This document shows, piece after piece, positions 62,701 through 64,000 of a stretch of 64,000 nt of DNA. The DNA lies in assembly GCA_029260375.1 (NCBI GenBank), contig JAJDDI010000066.1, positions 1 through 64,000 of the forward strand. Reading direction: 5' to 3'. Numbering within the stretch: the first letter of the stretch is position 1; each line of letters opens with the position of its first letter. The stretch comes from Phycisphaerales bacterium (GTDB lineage Bacteria > Planctomycetota > Phycisphaerae > Phycisphaerales > UBA1924). Made by a program: the position numbers and the translations under genes. The notes beneath the pieces are model-generated. The model saw only the letters and a program-made list of their open reading frames with translations, had not been told where the DNA came from and ran no database searches.

Positions 62701-62998
62701 GCTCATCTACGACCTCGCGGGGGTGGACCAGGCGTGGCGCGTCGCCAGCTTCCTGGCCCTGGGCCTGCTGCTGCTGGGGGTGGGCGCGGGGTACATGCGC
62801 CGGATCGGGCGTGATCGCGAGGCAGCTCCCGAACCGGGCGATCCAGAGCCCCCCGCCAGAGGGCAGGGCCAGACCTCTCGCCCTACAGTAGTGGCCCATG
62901 GAAGGTCTGATCTCCTCGCAGCTGTTCGTCTCGCTTCTTGTGATGGCGATCGTCGTGCACGTCATCCTCATCGGCGTCGCGTACTCGATCTATCTTGA
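59783..62998 (+). CDS. DUF2339 polytopic membrane protein
   Basis: 1071 residues. A short N-terminal coiled coil (LELRLRHIEARLRAIESVIQ), a ~65-residue Pro/Ala/Thr-rich segment, then roughly 25-30 hydrophobic helices, as in DUF2339 proteins, starting at WEQLIGGKLFAALGALVVVTGLALFLKLAYD. The last recognisable helix ends in VGAGYMRRIGRDREAAP; the final ~60 residues are charged and disordered and overlap the start of nuoH by 101 bases. Function of the family is unknown. ATG at 59783 after AAGGGGGG. No other gene sits in the unit unless nuoH is read through from it. Confidence 0.85.
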   Translation: MTTPSRLELRLRHIEARLRAIESVIQPDKDAPQATPPAHEPTPVVAPAPQAPPPPQRPVVTAPPSSPTPPPPPVVRPAQPVAPPIVPVTPPVAPAPTPERVAPAEPPRPAWSWEQLIGGKLFAALGALVVVTGLALFLKLAYDLGWLGQISGADKCLIGAGFGVALLGAGELARRKWNAYASAGLTAAGIGAMYASAYSAFRFYELLSPPVAFALLVAISLLGIVVAVRARLVSVAFLSILSAYLTPILMASADSPAYILPTYLVALTAQGLVLSAMHPRFRILRSLVWWGTAVMGGLWVLARAGDAPVIAVVFCALTWLAFHAELLWSARHGGMGGARRQRHAHDVARPLVVSLGTTSWGVLLAAFALHRAGSTELWMAPGGAMVIAIISSMILSGHLRVLRDVPDNDEERLGAALLAQAGALLIATIAMGVTTEWLQVACWLVFGVASVFAGRWIGSRSLDVYGLIVLTLGLGRLLLLDSWVGPMRAGGHEVWGLVLTEWSLMMAIAGACWLAAGRLLLIRSGAHARLMRGLAITSAAIGWGAIVASLAHEGADAASLAVAWGLLTIPMLGAHKIDRRLAMDIMALAPLLLGVIAWLNAFVLAGWEATATDIPVHPGLLVAMLLIAIGAVLAWWYARAHPKGTAGASTLGVSVFVLFVAATSLELVRHVGIRLDVRAAEPDALALWWTLCAIAAAAWGLARQKQHLQIGALAMLVIAGLTWFLGYPAESWAETNRGLLAHPGLVSGLALGGMLAVFAAWSRRKPGVDQVVVWTPVLMGMVLFLSSTSFELVRHVGLRLEAPAAKPDALAVWWGACALLGGIWGVVRGRSSVLLVSLALAMIAGATWYLGFPFDSWDATNRGLLLHPGVVSSLVATGGLATLTIAGRRRLTAGFGWSWVPAALAVLLVFTSSSLEVSRHVVAWTDDPTARAGAVSIWWGLFAIALLVWGFLARSPAVRWSGLAMLGIATGKALIYDLAGVDQAWRVASFLALGLLLLGVGAGYMRRIGRDREAAPEPGDPEPPARGQGQTSRPTVVAHGRSDLLAAVRLASCDGDRRARHPHRRRVLDLS

Positions 62999-64000
62999 GC
63001 GGAAGATCAGCGCCTACATCCAGGACCGCGTCGGGCCCAACCGCGTCGGGTTTGGCTTCGGCCAGGCCTGGCTCCACAGCCTGTTCATGCTGCCGGGCAT
63101 CAAGCTGCTGCGCCTCGACCGCGCCCTGGGCCTGGGCCAGCCGCTGGCCGACGGGCTCAAGTTCTTCCTCAAGGAGGACTACCGCCCGACCAATGTGGAC
63201 AAAGTCCTCTTCACGCTCGCGCCCGTCATCGTCATCGTCCCGGCGCTCATCGGTTTCATGATCATCCCCTGGGGCGGCATGTGGGACATGCCCCTGGTGG
63301 ACCTGCCCCTGATCGGCGAGATCGGCGGCGAGATGGTCCACGTCGCCGGCGCCAACATCAACATCGGCGTCATCTACCTCCTCGCGGTCGGCTCGCTGGG
63401 TGTCTACGGCATCACGCTGGGCGGCTGGGCCTCCAATAACAAGTACTCCTTCCTGGGCGGGCTCCGATGCACCGCCCAGATGATCTCCTACGAGATCCCC
63501 ATGGGCATGAGCCTGCTGGCCGTCGTGCTCGTCTTCGGCTCGTTCATGCCCGAGCGGATGATCGCCGACCAGAGCGAGAACGGCTGGATGGTCTTCCGGA
63601 TGCCCCTGGCGGCGGTGCTCTTCTTCACTTGCGCCCTGGCCGAGGCCAACCGCGCCCCGTTCGACAACGCCGAGGCGGAGCAGGAGCTCGTCGGCGGGTA
63701 CCACACCGAGTACTCGTCGATGCGGTTCGCGCTGTTCTTCCTGGCCGAGTACAGCCACATGATCACCAGCAGCGCGTTCTTCGCCCTGCTCTTCCTGGGC
63801 GGCTGGAGCCTCAACCCGCTGGGCGTGGGGCCGCACATGGAGCCCGTCGCCGGCTCGTTCCTGCTCGTGCTGGCCAAGTTCGGGATCTACTTTGGCAAGG
63901 TCATGCTGCTGGTCTGCTTCATGATGGTTATCCGCTGGACACTCCCCCGGATGCGCTACGACCAGATCATGATGCTCGGCTGGCACGCGCTGATCCCGAT
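62898..64000 (+). CDS. nuoH: NADH-quinone oxidoreductase subunit H (3' end outside window)
   Basis: Partial, at least 367 residues, open to the window edge. Start ATG at 62898 (MEGLISSQLFVSLLV). Family marks are YLERKISAYIQDRVGPNRVG, ADGLKFFLKED, the helix containing RCTAQMISYEIPMGMSLL, LAEANRAPFDNAEAEQELVGGYHTEYSS and the final RWTLPRMRYDQIMMLGWH. It is the membrane subunit of respiratory complex I next to the quinone site. It overlaps DUF2339 by 101 bases in another frame. Other complex I genes presumably follow outside the window. Confidence 0.97.
   Translation, partial: MEGLISSQLFVSLLVMAIVVHVILIGVAYSIYLERKISAYIQDRVGPNRVGFGFGQAWLHSLFMLPGIKLLRLDRALGLGQPLADGLKFFLKEDYRPTNVDKVLFTLAPVIVIVPALIGFMIIPWGGMWDMPLVDLPLIGEIGGEMVHVAGANINIGVIYLLAVGSLGVYGITLGGWASNNKYSFLGGLRCTAQMISYEIPMGMSLLAVVLVFGSFMPERMIADQSENGWMVFRMPLAAVLFFTCALAEANRAPFDNAEAEQELVGGYHTEYSSMRFALFFLAEYSHMITSSAFFALLFLGGWSLNPLGVGPHMEPVAGSFLLVLAKFGIYFGKVMLLVCFMMVIRWTLPRMRYDQIMMLGWHALIP

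Overview
The window is about 64 kb of GC-rich bacterial chromosome, roughly two thirds G+C and densely coded on both strands. It looks like a member of the Planctomycetota, most likely class Phycisphaerae. The clues are two adjacent DUF1573 proteins, a prepilin-like protein with an ADG-type C-terminal motif, a secreted propeller protein ending in a doubled 'PADLA..G..DFSDV.AFLTAFGA' tail, futalosine-pathway menaquinone synthesis (mqnE), and dispersed palindromes at gene ends. This placement is inference from gene content; there is no rRNA in the window. About 57 protein genes and one tRNA-Ala(TGC) are supported.

Layout. 0-10 kb: 3' part of lipA, a hicAB toxin-antitoxin pair behind a near-consensus sigma-70 promoter, an S41 peptidase, an HD-GYP protein, an EVE-domain protein, an aldose epimerase, a large coiled-coil membrane protein resembling polysaccharide chain-length regulators, and an ECF sigma/anti-sigma pair. 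10-20 kb: prepilin-like protein, secreted cyclophilin, beta-barrel protein, tRNA-Ala, glycine-zipper stress protein with a strong terminator, sixA, crcB, EamA transporter, beta-CASP nuclease, seven-repeat FG-GAP protein, and mqnE with an in-frame insertion. 20-33 kb: two sulfotransferases, dnaK (candidate sigma-54 promoter, strong terminator), rdgB interrupted in frame by a transposase element, PfkB kinase, ALDH7-type dehydrogenase, rpiA, cupin, threonine aldolase and a TPR protein. 33-46 kb: icd, Sua5-type tsaC and a TolC-like lipoprotein, a secreted hypothetical protein, a FIST protein, fahA, a DUF559 endonuclease cassette, an MFS transporter and an unrecognised conserved protein. 45-64 kb: esterase-like hydrolase, TolB-like propeller, RluA-type synthase, GAF protein, rpsR, a MauE/rhodanese/DUF1573/DUF1573 run, dus, a LolE/LolD-type ABC pair, an alpha/beta hydrolase with a GH3 enzyme, a DUF2339 membrane protein and the 5' part of nuoH.

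Most striking observation: rdgB carries a 561-bp element with perfect 28-bp terminal inverted repeats that encodes a REP-associated (HUH/Y1) transposase domain in frame with the host protein. The element has no start codon before its HUH motif and no stop codon, so the domain appears to be translated only as an internal part of RdgB. Other mobile or repeat structures are a DUF559 endonuclease gene bracketed by long palindromic repeats that supply its ribosome-binding site and C-terminus, paired GTGA-loop palindromes between convergent genes (one with a possible 5-bp target duplication), an inverted-repeat element supplying the stop codons of two convergent genes, and a GAGACG-repeat insertion inside mqnE. 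In-frame insertion into housekeeping genes seems to be a theme of this genome.
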